A DNA stretch of 64,000 nucleotides, from assembly GCF_041228405.1 (NCBI RefSeq), contig NZ_CP133888.1, positions 310,001 to 374,000 of the forward strand, in the 5' to 3' direction. Shown here piece by piece: positions 15,584-23,573 of the stretch. A program made the position numbers and the translations under genes. The notes under the pieces are model-generated. The model was not told where the DNA came from and made no database searches. It worked only from the letters and a program-made list of their open reading frames with translations. The DNA comes from Salinilacustrithrix flava (GTDB lineage: Bacteria; Actinomycetota; Acidimicrobiia; Acidimicrobiales; Salinilacustritrichaceae). Positions within the stretch are counted from its first letter, which is position 1, and every line of letters begins with the position of its first letter.

Positions 15584-16628
15584 GCACCGCCGGGGCATCC
15601 GCCTGATCGACACCCACTACGGCGGCGACGTCAGCCGCATCGTCGTCGGTGGCGTGACGCACGTGCCCGGCGACACCGTGCTCGCCAAGCGGGAGTGGCT
15701 CCAGCGCGACGGCGACGCGCTGCGACGTCTGCTGCTCGGCTCGCCCTACGGCGAGCCGTCCATGTGCGCCAACGTCATCGTCGACACCACCCTCGAGCAC
15801 GCGGAAGCGGGCTACGTGATCATGGAGGCGATGGGGTACCCGCACTTCTCGGGCTCCAACTCCATCTGCGTGACGACCGCTCTGCTCGAGAGCGGTCACA
15901 TCCCCTTCGGCCCGCCCGGTCACCAGACGGTCCACCTCGAAGCACCGGCGGGGCTCATCCGCGCCGAGGTGGAGCACGACGGCCGCCACGTGCACGCCGT
16001 GACCCTGGCCTGCGACCCGTCCTGGGTGGTCGAGCGAGGCCGCACCGCCGATCTGCCCGAGTTCGGCACCGTCACCTACGACGTGGTCTGGTCGGGGTGC
16101 TTCTACGCGGTGGTCGACGCCGGGGCGCAGGGCTTCGCGCTGACCGAGGCGGAGCGGCACGTCCTGCGGGACTTCGGCCTCGAGCTCTGCCTGGTCGCCG
16201 GGCCGGAGCTCGATCTCGTGCACCCCGACTTCGGCGACACCGGCGACCTCTCGTTCGTGAACTTCTCCGGCCCCGTCCTCGACGGCGACGACGGTCCCGA
16301 GGCGCGCACGGCCACCTACGTCCATCCCGGCGTCGTGTGCCGCTGCCCGACGGGCACCGGCACGGCGGCTCGGCTGGCGCTGCTCGTCGAAGAGGGCGAG
16401 ATGGACGTGGGCGATCGCCTCACCACCATCTCCCCCACGGGCAGCCGCATGGGCGGGCGGGTCGACGATCGGATCACGGTCAGCGGGCACCCGGCGACCG
16501 CCGCGAGCGTCACGGGCCAGGCCTTCACCCTCGGCATCACCGACCTGGTGATCAACCTCGACGACGACCTCTCCGAAGCCGAGGGCATCTGGGAGCTGCT
16601 GGCCGTCCTCGATCCCGACCCCACCTGA
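15573..16628 (+). CDS. Proline racemase-like protein with Ser/Thr active-site substitutions
   Basis: This 351-residue protein has the two-fold DapF/proline-racemase fold: IDTHYGGDVSRIVVGG at the N terminus and THYGG/PHFSGSNSI and RCPTGTGTAARLA as the two active-site loops. In proline racemases and hydroxyproline epimerases both loops carry Cys; trans-3-hydroxyproline dehydratases keep the first Cys and have Thr in the second. Here Ser93 replaces the first Cys and Thr260 the second, so neither canonical catalytic thiol is present. An epimerase activity is therefore unlikely, and a dehydratase or another function is possible. It is the last gene of the selenoprotein operon and overlaps the dehydrogenase gene by 11 bp. 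Confidence 0.85.
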   Translation: MPPEHRRGIRLIDTHYGGDVSRIVVGGVTHVPGDTVLAKREWLQRDGDALRRLLLGSPYGEPSMCANVIVDTTLEHAEAGYVIMEAMGYPHFSGSNSICVTTALLESGHIPFGPPGHQTVHLEAPAGLIRAEVEHDGRHVHAVTLACDPSWVVERGRTADLPEFGTVTYDVVWSGCFYAVVDAGAQGFALTEAERHVLRDFGLELCLVAGPELDLVHPDFGDTGDLSFVNFSGPVLDGDDGPEARTATYVHPGVVCRCPTGTGTAARLALLVEEGEMDVGDRLTTISPTGSRMGGRVDDRITVSGHPATAASVTGQAFTLGITDLVINLDDDLSEAEGIWELLAVLDPDPT

Positions 16629-16649
16629 CCCTGCCGGCTCGGGCTTCCA

Positions 16650-17963
16650 TCAGCGACCGTCTGACGGCATCGACGTAGGCCAGAGCAGCGCGCTGAAGCG
16701 CCGGCCGACGAGCAGGACGGCCACGACGAGTGCGGCACCACCGAAGACCACGAGCGTCCCGGTGACGCTCTCGAGGAGCTCTGGCGCGGCCAGCATCGCC
16801 ACGGCCAGCCCGACCATGACGGCCCCGGTGACGAGCCGGAGCAGCCGATCGTGGTGCTGCTGGAGGCGCGCAGCGCGCATGGTGACCACGACGGCCCCGA
16901 ACAGCAGCAGCTCATCGATCAGGAAGATCGCCATGTACAGGGCGAACAGGCTGGCCGCGACCGCAGCGCCGGGGTCGGCCGCGGCGAGGAGGTTGGTCCA
17001 CAGCAGTGGCAGGGCGGCGCTGCACGGGGTCTCGGCCAGGGAGACGCCGGCCGCCAGGACCACCGTGCCGGCCATCACCCCGAGCACCGACCGCTCCGGC
17101 GAGACCAGCGCCCGACCTCGCCGGTAGATGCCCGGCTTGGCCGAACCCGGGATCGCCAGCGTCGCCGGCGCCGCTCGCATCGCGTCCCGCAGGTTCACCG
17201 CACCGAACACCAGGATCACCGCGGCGACCAGCCGCTGGACCCACGTCAGGTACGACACGTAGCTGAGCAGGGAGTAGGCGCCGACGATGTACAGGCCGTA
17301 GAGCGCCGTCGTCACGGTGAGGAAGGTCGTGCCGACGAGGGCGACGCGTCCCCGCGAGCCGCTGTGCAGCACCAGGGCGAGCAGCACCGAGAGCACCCAC
17401 AGCGAGCACGGGTTCACGCCGTCCACGAACGCGATCACCACGGTGCTGGTCAGCAGCGACGACGACCCCACGTCGACCGCGCCGACGAAGGGCACGTCGA
17501 CCGTGTCCCGCTCCTCCGTCGGCGCCTCCGCGGGTGCCGAGACGTCCTCGGCCGCGAGCCGACGCTCGACCTCATCGCGGATCGCGTCCGCGGTCGATGC
17601 GCTGAACCCGATCCACAGGCGCTCCCCCAGCACGATGGCCGGCACCGCGCCTGGCGACTCCCCGCGCGACTCGACCGCCTCGGTGTAGGCCAGCTGCGCG
17701 GTGCGATCGCCGGTGAGCTCGTGGTACCGGACGACCACCCCGGGCACCTCGGTGGCCAGGTCCTCCAGGAACTCCCGAGCCGCGTGGCAGTGGGGGCACG
17801 TCTCCAACCCGTACAGGTCGATCTCGACCGCCTCGTCCGCCGCGGCCGGTGCCGCGATCGCCGCACGGGCGCCGACCAGCAGGCCGGCGCTGGCCAGCAG
17901 GGCGACGAAGAGGACGACGACCGAGCGCCTCACCTGCGCAGCGGACCACCCGACGCCGGCCAC
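16650..17963 (-). CDS. Glutaredoxin-like / CcdA-type membrane fusion protein
   Basis: This 437-residue membrane protein has an N-terminal signal-anchor (residues 13-38) and a glutaredoxin/thioredoxin-like domain with C56-P-H-C59 after IDLYGLET and the cis-Pro segment PGAVPAIV. From about residue 165 follows a six-helix CcdA/DsbD-beta-like domain with NPCSLWVLSVLLAL and ETPCSAALPLLW. Its two conserved cysteines pass electrons across the membrane. The layout fits a disulfide relay that delivers reducing power to the cell exterior. It converges with the selenoprotein operon, ending 22 bp from it, so a functional link with that thiol chemistry is suggestive but unproved. Confidence 0.82.
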   Translation of the reverse strand: MAGVGWSAAQVRRSVVVLFVALLASAGLLVGARAAIAAPAAADEAVEIDLYGLETCPHCHAAREFLEDLATEVPGVVVRYHELTGDRTAQLAYTEAVESRGESPGAVPAIVLGERLWIGFSASTADAIRDEVERRLAAEDVSAPAEAPTEERDTVDVPFVGAVDVGSSSLLTSTVVIAFVDGVNPCSLWVLSVLLALVLHSGSRGRVALVGTTFLTVTTALYGLYIVGAYSLLSYVSYLTWVQRLVAAVILVFGAVNLRDAMRAAPATLAIPGSAKPGIYRRGRALVSPERSVLGVMAGTVVLAAGVSLAETPCSAALPLLWTNLLAAADPGAAVAASLFALYMAIFLIDELLLFGAVVVTMRAARLQQHHDRLLRLVTGAVMVGLAVAMLAAPELLESVTGTLVVFGGAALVVAVLLVGRRFSALLWPTSMPSDGR

Positions 17964-18001
17964 GGGCAGAGGCGGAGGGTCCTCTCCTCAGGGGCCCTTG
18001 G

Positions 18002-18865
18002 TCACGGCAAGCGGTAGCGGTCCCGCTCGACCACGGCGAGGCCGTCGGCGACGAGGCCGGCGGCCACCCGGGCAGCACGGGCCTGATCATCGGGCCAGCC
18101 CATCACCGCGGCCAGCGCATCGTGCTCGACGGGGCCGGCCCGCATGGCGTCGACCAGTCGGCCCCGTCCTTGGCGGTCCGAGCCGTCGAAGCGGGACTGG
18201 CGCGCGCTGATCCCGGCGGAGCCGTCGATGGGGTCGGGGGTCCGGAAGCCGGCCGTCGCCCAGGCGCAGTGGAGGCGGATCGGGCAGTCGCCGCACCGGG
18301 GGGCGCGCTTGCGGCAGACCGAGGCGCCGAGGTCGAACACGGCCTGCCCCCACGTCCAGCCCCAGCCCCCGGGGACCGCGGCATCGGCGACGGCCTGCGC
18401 CTCCTTCGCCGGGAGCGGTCGGCCGGCCAGCGCTCGGGCCACGAACCGGCCGGCGTTGGTGTCCACGAGGCCGATGTCGCGCTCGTGGGCGAACACCAGC
18501 ACGGCCCGGGCGGTGTAGGGACCGACGCCGGGCAGGTCCAGGAGCTCGGTCAGCGTGTCGGGGAGCGCGCCATCGTGGTGCTCGACGCAGCGGACGGCCG
18601 TCCGGTGGAGGTGGACGGCCCGGCGGTTGTAGCCGAGGCCGGCCCACTCGTCGATGACGTCGCCGACCGGTGCGGCCGCACACTCGACGACCGTCGGGAA
18701 CCGCTCCAGGAAGCGGACGTAGCGCTCGGTGACCCGGCTGACCTGCGTCTGCTGGAGCATCAGCTCCGACACCAGCACCGCCCACGGATCACGGCTGCGG
18801 CGCCAGGGCAGGTCCCGGCCCTCGCGGGACCACCACTCGATCAGTTCACGCTGGACCGGGCGCAC
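18002..18865 (-). CDS. mutY: A/G-specific adenine glycosylase
   Basis: This 287-residue MutY removes adenine mispaired with 8-oxoguanine in base excision repair. It has ELMLQQTQV with the catalytic Glu, the helix-hairpin-helix LLDLPGVGPYTARAV, VDTNAGRFVARAL with the conserved Asp, and the 4Fe-4S loop C-x6-C-x2-C-x5-C (CRKRAPRCGDCPIRLHC). It is shorter than E. coli MutY (about 350 residues) and lacks a full NUDIX-like C-terminal domain; the last 70 residues form a small winged-helix-like tail. It starts with GTG. Confidence 0.92.
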   Translation of the reverse strand: MRPVQRELIEWWSREGRDLPWRRSRDPWAVLVSELMLQQTQVSRVTERYVRFLERFPTVVECAAAPVGDVIDEWAGLGYNRRAVHLHRTAVRCVEHHDGALPDTLTELLDLPGVGPYTARAVLVFAHERDIGLVDTNAGRFVARALAGRPLPAKEAQAVADAAVPGGWGWTWGQAVFDLGASVCRKRAPRCGDCPIRLHCAWATAGFRTPDPIDGSAGISARQSRFDGSDRQGRGRLVDAMRAGPVEHDALAAVMGWPDDQARAARVAAGLVADGLAVVERDRYRLP

Positions 18866-18892
18866 CCGCTCAGTGTGCGCTGCCGGTCCCGG

Positions 18893-19927
18893 TCAGATGG
18901 GGCAGAGCACCCAGGTGTCGAGGTCGAGGAGCACGCCGTCCGCGTACTTGCCGTCGTCGCCCCGCAGGGTCGTGGACTCGTCGCGACCCTTCGTGGCCAC
19001 GAGGCGGACCCGCAGCGCGCCGACGCCGGGGGCGCTGGTCTCGGCCTTGTCGAGGACCTCGGACCAGGCGTAGACGGTGTCGCCGGCGAAGGCCGGGGCG
19101 GTGTGGGCGCCGGCGTTGATGGCGGCCACCATGGCGGCGTTGGCCAGGCCGTTGAACTGCAGAGCCCGGGCCAGGCTGATGATGTGGCCGCCGTAGATGA
19201 GCCGGCGGCCGTCGTCGCGGGCCTCGGTGTTGAAGTGGACCTTGGCGGTGTTCTGCCACAGCCGGGTCGCCAGCATGTGCTCGGCGTCGGTGAGCGTGAC
19301 CCCGTCGACGTGGTCGATCTTCTCGCCCACCTCGTAGTCGCCGAAGCGGTGGGGTTCGCCGGCGGCGGCGAAGTCGTAGCCGGTGAAGTCCAGGCCGGCC
19401 GGCACGATGAGGTCCTCGGGTGCGACCGCGTCGGCGAGGTCCGGCACGACGGTCTCGGGCGCGGGGGCGTCGACGTCGGCCTTGCGGACCATCACCCACC
19501 GGGCCCAGTCGATGGCGATCTCGCCCCGCTGGTTCGTCGCGGTGGAGCGGACGTAGACGACGCCGGTCTTGCCGTTGGAGTTCTGCTTGAGGCCGATCAC
19601 CTCGGAGCTGGCCCGCAGCGTGTCGCCGGGTCGGACCGGCTGGTGGAAGCGGCACTCGGCGTAGCCCAGGTTGGCCACCGCGTTGAGCGAGATGTCCGGC
19701 ACGGTCTTGCCGAACGCGACGTGGAACCCGATGAGCTCCTCGACCGGCGCCGGGGACAGCCCGGACGCGGCGGCGAACTCGTCTGAGGACGGGAGGGCGA
19801 AGCGGGACGGGTACAGCGCGGTGTAGAGGGCTCGGTCACCGCTCGTGACGGTGCGGGGCGTGGCGTGCTCGATGACCTGGCCGATGCGGAAGTCCTCGAA
19901 GAAGTTGCCCGGGTTCGTCTTGCTCAT
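18893..19927 (-). CDS. mch: MaoC-family double-hotdog hydratase, probable mesaconyl-CoA hydratase
   Basis: This 344-residue protein has two MaoC-like hotdog domains. The N terminus (PGNFFEDFRIGQVIEHATP, then GDRALYTALYPSRFALPSS) closely resembles mesaconyl-C1-CoA hydratase. A second hotdog around residues 205-330 carries AKVHFNTEARDDGRRLIYGGH with hydratase-type Asp/His positions. The gene is divergent from a long acyl-CoA dehydrogenase of the methylsuccinyl-CoA type, which supports a place in the ethylmalonyl-CoA pathway for C2 assimilation. TAGGTT lies 8 nt before the ATG. A generic MaoC dehydratase of another pathway remains possible. Confidence 0.72.
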   Translation of the reverse strand: MSKTNPGNFFEDFRIGQVIEHATPRTVTSGDRALYTALYPSRFALPSSDEFAAASGLSPAPVEELIGFHVAFGKTVPDISLNAVANLGYAECRFHQPVRPGDTLRASSEVIGLKQNSNGKTGVVYVRSTATNQRGEIAIDWARWVMVRKADVDAPAPETVVPDLADAVAPEDLIVPAGLDFTGYDFAAAGEPHRFGDYEVGEKIDHVDGVTLTDAEHMLATRLWQNTAKVHFNTEARDDGRRLIYGGHIISLARALQFNGLANAAMVAAINAGAHTAPAFAGDTVYAWSEVLDKAETSAPGVGALRVRLVATKGRDESTTLRGDDGKYADGVLLDLDTWVLCPI

Positions 19928-19935
19928 GTCGGGAG

Positions 19936-19941
19936 AACCTA
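19936..19941 (-). promoter_or_regulatory. -10 hexamer TAGGTT for mesaconyl-CoA hydratase gene
   Basis: It lies 8 nt before the ATG at 19927, the spacing expected when transcription starts at or next to the start codon. Confidence 0.4.
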
Positions 19942-19976
19942 CAAAGGCCCTGGCGGCAGACGCCCATCGACCCCCA

Positions 19977-20231
19977 TCAGTCGATGTCGAGCCCGAGCGC
20001 CTCGAAGATCTCCCGCTTGCGGGCGACGAATCGCTCCTCGGTGATCTCGCCGTTGTCGTGCTGCTCGGCGAGCCGCCCGTACTCGGCCATGAGGGCGCCT
20101 TCGTCGACGTCGACGCCTTCGTCCTCGGCGTCGCGCCGCTCCTGACGTCGGGCGTCCTTCTCGCGAGCGCGGTCTTGGCGATCCGCCTCACGCTGGCGCT
20201 TCTCGAAGCTCTGGTTGCCACGCTGGGCCAT
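19977..20231 (-). CDS. Small charged SHOCT-like protein
   Basis: This 84-residue, highly charged protein starts with MAQRGNQSFEKRQREADRQDR, a run of Arg, Asp, Glu and Gln likely to form a helix. It ends in a SHOCT-like helix pair, AEYGRLAEQHDNGEITEERF followed by a short helix. SHOCT segments are short oligomerisation motifs. A strong GGAGGAG ribosome site precedes the start. The function is unknown. It lies between the two ethylmalonyl-CoA-pathway genes. Confidence 0.7.
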   Translation of the reverse strand: MAQRGNQSFEKRQREADRQDRAREKDARRQERRDAEDEGVDVDEGALMAEYGRLAEQHDNGEITEERFVARKREIFEALGLDID

Positions 20232-20330
20232 CGGGTCCGTCCTCTCCTCCCCATGGAACGTACCGGCGCAACCACCGACGACCCTCACGGGGTCGCCCGC
20301 CCTGCTTGGAAGGCGCCGGTTACCCACCGG

Positions 20331-20336
20331 TACCCT
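20331..20336 (+). promoter_or_regulatory. -10 hexamer TACCCT for acyl-CoA dehydrogenase gene
   Basis: It lies 6 nt before the ATG at 20343, and no ribosome-binding site lies between them. Confidence 0.42.
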
Positions 20337-20342
20337 GCCGCC

Positions 20343-21938
20343 ATGATCGCCCCCGACCTGCAACGAGCCGCTGCCGCCATCGACGCCGCCCGGAGCGTGC
20401 TCGACAAGGCCGCCGCCCGCCTCGCCGAGCTCGGCGACATCGACGCCAACCAGGTGCTCGCCTACGACCTCGCGCACGCCACCGCGGCGGTCGAGATGTC
20501 GGGGACGCTGCTCGACTACGGCGCCAAGGGCGACATCGAGGCCCGCATCGCCTGCGCCTTCGCCGCCGACGCCGTCGGCGAGCTGGCCGCCAAGCTGTTC
20601 GGCCGCGAGGCCGAGTGGGGTGTCGAACCCGGTGCGCTCGACGGCGCACGCGAGTTCGTCGGCACCTACCGCTCCCCGGAGTTCCTCACCACCATCGACG
20701 GCGAGGGCCCCCGCCACCTCGACGGCGACTTCGAGATGGTCCAGGACACCTTCCGCCGCTTCGGCGAGGACCAGATCAAGCCCCACGCCGAGCACGTGCA
20801 CCGCACCAATGGCGACGTGCCCGAGGACGTCATCAGCGGCCTGGCCGAGCTGGGGGCGTTCGGCCTGTCGATCCCCGAGGAGTTCGGCGGGTTCGCGTCG
20901 GGCGGCGAGTCCGACTACATGGGCATGGTCGTCGCCACCGAGGAGCTGTCCCGCGCCAGCCTCGGCATCGGCGGCTCCCTCATCACCCGCCCCGAGATCA
21001 TGACCCGGGCCGTGGAGAAGGGCGGCACGCAGGAGCAGAAGGAGTACTGGCTCCCCAAGCTGGCCACCACAGAGGTCATGTGCGCTGTCGCCGTCACCGA
21101 GCCCGACTACGGGTCCGACGTGGCCGGCATCAAGTGCACCGCCACCCGGGACACGCTCGACGACGGCACCGAGGGCTGGCGCATCAACGGCGTCAAGACC
21201 TGGTGCACCTTCGGCGCCCGCGCCGACGTCCTGCTCCTGCTCGCCCGCACCGACCCGGACCGCTCCCTCGGCCACAAGGGCCTGTCGATGTTCATCGTCC
21301 CCAAGCCCCAGGGCGACGGCCACGGCTTCGAGTTCGAAGACGGTCACGGCGGCAAGATGGAGGGCCGCCCGATCGACACCATCGGGTACCGGGGCATGCA
21401 CTCCTACGAGATCGCCCTCGACAGCTGGTTCGTCCCCCAGGACAACCTGATCGGTGGTGACGACGGACTGGGTCGCGGCTTCTACCTCCAGATGGAGGGC
21501 TTCGAGAACGGCCGGCTCCAGACCGCCGCCCGCGCCGTCGGCGTCATGCAGGCCGCCTACGAGGAGGCCAAGCAGTACGCGGATGACCGCGCCGTGTTCG
21601 GCAAGCCCATCGCCGAGTACCAGCTCACCCAGGCCAAGCTCGCCCGCATGGCCGTGATCATCCAGGCCAGCCGGCAGTTCTCCTACGCCGTGGCCAAGAT
21701 GATGGCCAAGGGCGAGGGCGCCATGGAGGCCACGCTCGTGAAGGCCTACGTGTGCAAGGCCGCCGAGTGGGTCACCCGCGAGGCGCTGCAGATCCACGGC
21801 GGCTACGGCTACGCCGAGGAGTACCCGGTCAGCCGCTACTGGGTCGACGCCCGGGTGCTGTCGATCTTCGAGGGTGCCGACGAGACGCTGGCCATCAAGG
21901 TCATCGCCCGCCGCCTCGTGTCGGCCGCCAAGGGCTGA
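20343..21938 (+). CDS. mcd: Acyl-CoA dehydrogenase, probable (2S)-methylsuccinyl-CoA dehydrogenase
   Basis: This 531-residue flavoprotein is about 150 residues longer than ordinary acyl-CoA dehydrogenases. The extra N-terminal helical domain (residues 1-125) is characteristic of methylsuccinyl-CoA dehydrogenase, which oxidises methylsuccinyl-CoA to mesaconyl-CoA. The core shows AVTEPDYGSDVAGIK (FAD/substrate loop), NGVKTWCTFGARAD, ENGRLQTAARAVGVMQAAYE, GKPIAEYQLTQAKLA, QIHGGYGYAEEYPVSRYWVD and the catalytic-Glu region IFEGADET. It is divergent from the mesaconyl-CoA hydratase gene, so substrate and product match across the pair. A perfect hairpin terminator follows. Confidence 0.8.
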   Translation: MIAPDLQRAAAAIDAARSVLDKAAARLAELGDIDANQVLAYDLAHATAAVEMSGTLLDYGAKGDIEARIACAFAADAVGELAAKLFGREAEWGVEPGALDGAREFVGTYRSPEFLTTIDGEGPRHLDGDFEMVQDTFRRFGEDQIKPHAEHVHRTNGDVPEDVISGLAELGAFGLSIPEEFGGFASGGESDYMGMVVATEELSRASLGIGGSLITRPEIMTRAVEKGGTQEQKEYWLPKLATTEVMCAVAVTEPDYGSDVAGIKCTATRDTLDDGTEGWRINGVKTWCTFGARADVLLLLARTDPDRSLGHKGLSMFIVPKPQGDGHGFEFEDGHGGKMEGRPIDTIGYRGMHSYEIALDSWFVPQDNLIGGDDGLGRGFYLQMEGFENGRLQTAARAVGVMQAAYEEAKQYADDRAVFGKPIAEYQLTQAKLARMAVIIQASRQFSYAVAKMMAKGEGAMEATLVKAYVCKAAEWVTREALQIHGGYGYAEEYPVSRYWVDARVLSIFEGADETLAIKVIARRLVSAAKG

Positions 21939-21950
21939 CCGAACCCCACC

Positions 21951-22002
21951 CGTTCTGGCCTACGGATCCCCGCACATGCGGGGGGATCCGTAGGCCAGAA
22001 CG
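21951..22002. terminator. Very long perfect inverted repeat, bidirectional terminator
   Basis: The left arm CGTTCTGGCCTACGGATCCC plus CGCA (21951-21974) pairs perfectly with the right arm (21977-22002) apart from two extra G. It lies between the convergent mcd-like and OmpA-like genes. There is no U-run, as is common in GC-rich actinobacteria. The outer part, GTTCTGGC, also occurs in the 22-bp intergenic motif. Confidence 0.75.
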
Positions 22003-22016
22003 ACTCATTGGCTGCG

Positions 22017-23573
22017 TCAACCCACCGGGACGTCGAGCAGCCGGCCCTGCTCGGCCGGCAGCTGCACGGTGACCGTGTCCGGCGTGCGGGCCGGCGCGCC
22101 GACCCAGACCGAGAACCGGCGCTGCGCACCCTCGATCGCGGAGACGCCGAACAGGGTGTTGGCGCACGCACAGGTGCCGTCGGCGGCCACCGCCGGCAGC
22201 AGGAGCACGCTGCCGTCGAGCACGCCGATGCCGGAGGCGTCCGCACGCTGCCGGCCGAGGCCCACGTCGCGCAGGTCGACCAGCAGGTCGGTCGACCCGT
22301 CCGGGCCGGCGTCCTCGACGGTCGCCACGAGGTCGATCCGGAGCCAATCACCCTGCTCGGTCGCCCCTTCCGCAGCCACACGCAGCCGGCTCCCGTCGGA
22401 CTGCTCCAGCACCAAGCCTTCGTCGCCGGGTGCGGTCGGTCCGCCGCCGGGCGGCAGATCCGATGCGTCGGCGGCGGGCGCGTCGTCCTGCGAACGTTCG
22501 ACGAGCAGCTCGACGCGGCGGTTGGCGGCGCGGGCTTCCTCGGTCGTGTCCTCGACCGCCGGTTCGGCCTCACCCCGGCCCTCCACCTGCGGCGGGAACT
22601 CGGCCGGCGGCAGCACGTCGGCCAGCGCGGCCGCCACGGCGTCCGCCCGCCGGGTCGACAGGTCGAGGTTGTAGTCGTCGCTGCCCTGGTCGTCGGTGTG
22701 CCCGGTGATGCGGACCGGACCGGGACCGGCCGCCTGCACCTGGGCTGCGGCACGGGCCAGCGCAGCCTGTGCCTCGGGTGAGAGCTCGGCGCTGTCCAGC
22801 GCGAACAGCACGTCGGCGGCGAGCACCACCAGCGTCTGTGCCGGAGCCTGCTCGGTGCGCACCGCGCCGTCGAGCTCGCTGGTCCGCGCCACCACCGGCG
22901 AGGCCTCCCCGGTCGCACCGTCCGCCTCGACGTCACGTGCCTCCTCCTCGCCGAAGGCGGCGAGCTCGGCGACGTCCCCCTCCTCGACGGGCACGTCGGC
23001 GACGACCCCGAGCATCGGCCACAGCACATCGACCTGCTCGACGTCGTCGGGAAGCGTCGGGAACACGACACGCAGCCCGGCGGTGTCCCCTTCGCCGAGC
23101 GAGGGCGCCCCGGAGGTGGACGTGGTCGCCGGTTCGCCGCCGACGGTCGCAGGGGAGGCGAGCAGGCCGGTGCTCGGTGCGAACAGGCGCACGTCCGACA
23201 GCGTGTGACGTCCGCCTGCGCCGTCGCGGGCGGCCATCGTGTCGCCGAGCGTCACGGTCTCGCCGGACGGCGCGTCCAGGACGGTCAGCGACGCCGTGAG
23301 CACAGTCCCGTCGTCGGTGTGCACCAGTGGGGCGACCTCCAACCGGACGCTCGCGCCGGACAGCTCACCCTCGACGCTGCCAGCCGGTTCGGCGGCGTCC
23401 TCGTCCTCCTCTGTCTCCGGTACCTGCTCGGTGTCGGGGGCGGATGTGCTCGCCGAGGGCGGGGCCTCGTCTGCAGCGGAGCCCTCGGAACCCCCGCACG
23501 CGGCGACCACCAGCGATGCGGCGGCGACCAGTCCCAGCCCGCGGCGCACCGTCGTGCGACACCGATCCATCAT
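22017..23573 (-). CDS. OmpA-family lipoprotein
   Basis: This 518-residue secreted lipoprotein has a signal ending in VVAACGGSEG and a Ser/Thr/Glu-rich linker. A domain of about 170 residues of unknown function follows. Next is an OmpA-C peptidoglycan-binding domain at about 258-370 (LFALDSAELSPEAQAAL, GHTDDQGSDDYNLDLSTRRA, ANRRVELLVERS). The last 145 residues form another beta-rich domain with CACANTLFG. The OmpA domain should hold the protein near peptidoglycan. The start shares one base with the stop of the glycosyltransferase gene, so the two are coupled. It is the last gene of a four-gene operon. Confidence 0.82.
   Translation of the reverse strand: MMDRCRTTVRRGLGLVAAASLVVAACGGSEGSAADEAPPSASTSAPDTEQVPETEEDEDAAEPAGSVEGELSGASVRLEVAPLVHTDDGTVLTASLTVLDAPSGETVTLGDTMAARDGAGGRHTLSDVRLFAPSTGLLASPATVGGEPATTSTSGAPSLGEGDTAGLRVVFPTLPDDVEQVDVLWPMLGVVADVPVEEGDVAELAAFGEEEARDVEADGATGEASPVVARTSELDGAVRTEQAPAQTLVVLAADVLFALDSAELSPEAQAALARAAAQVQAAGPGPVRITGHTDDQGSDDYNLDLSTRRADAVAAALADVLPPAEFPPQVEGRGEAEPAVEDTTEEARAANRRVELLVERSQDDAPAADASDLPPGGGPTAPGDEGLVLEQSDGSRLRVAAEGATEQGDWLRIDLVATVEDAGPDGSTDLLVDLRDVGLGRQRADASGIGVLDGSVLLLPAVAADGTCACANTLFGVSAIEGAQRRFSVWVGAPARTPDTVTVQLPAEQGRLLDVPVG

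Noticed and set aside
12239..15613. 1124-codon minus-strand open frame across the selenoprotein operon
   Set aside because: It lies antisense to four recognisable genes. Long antisense frames are expected at this GC content.
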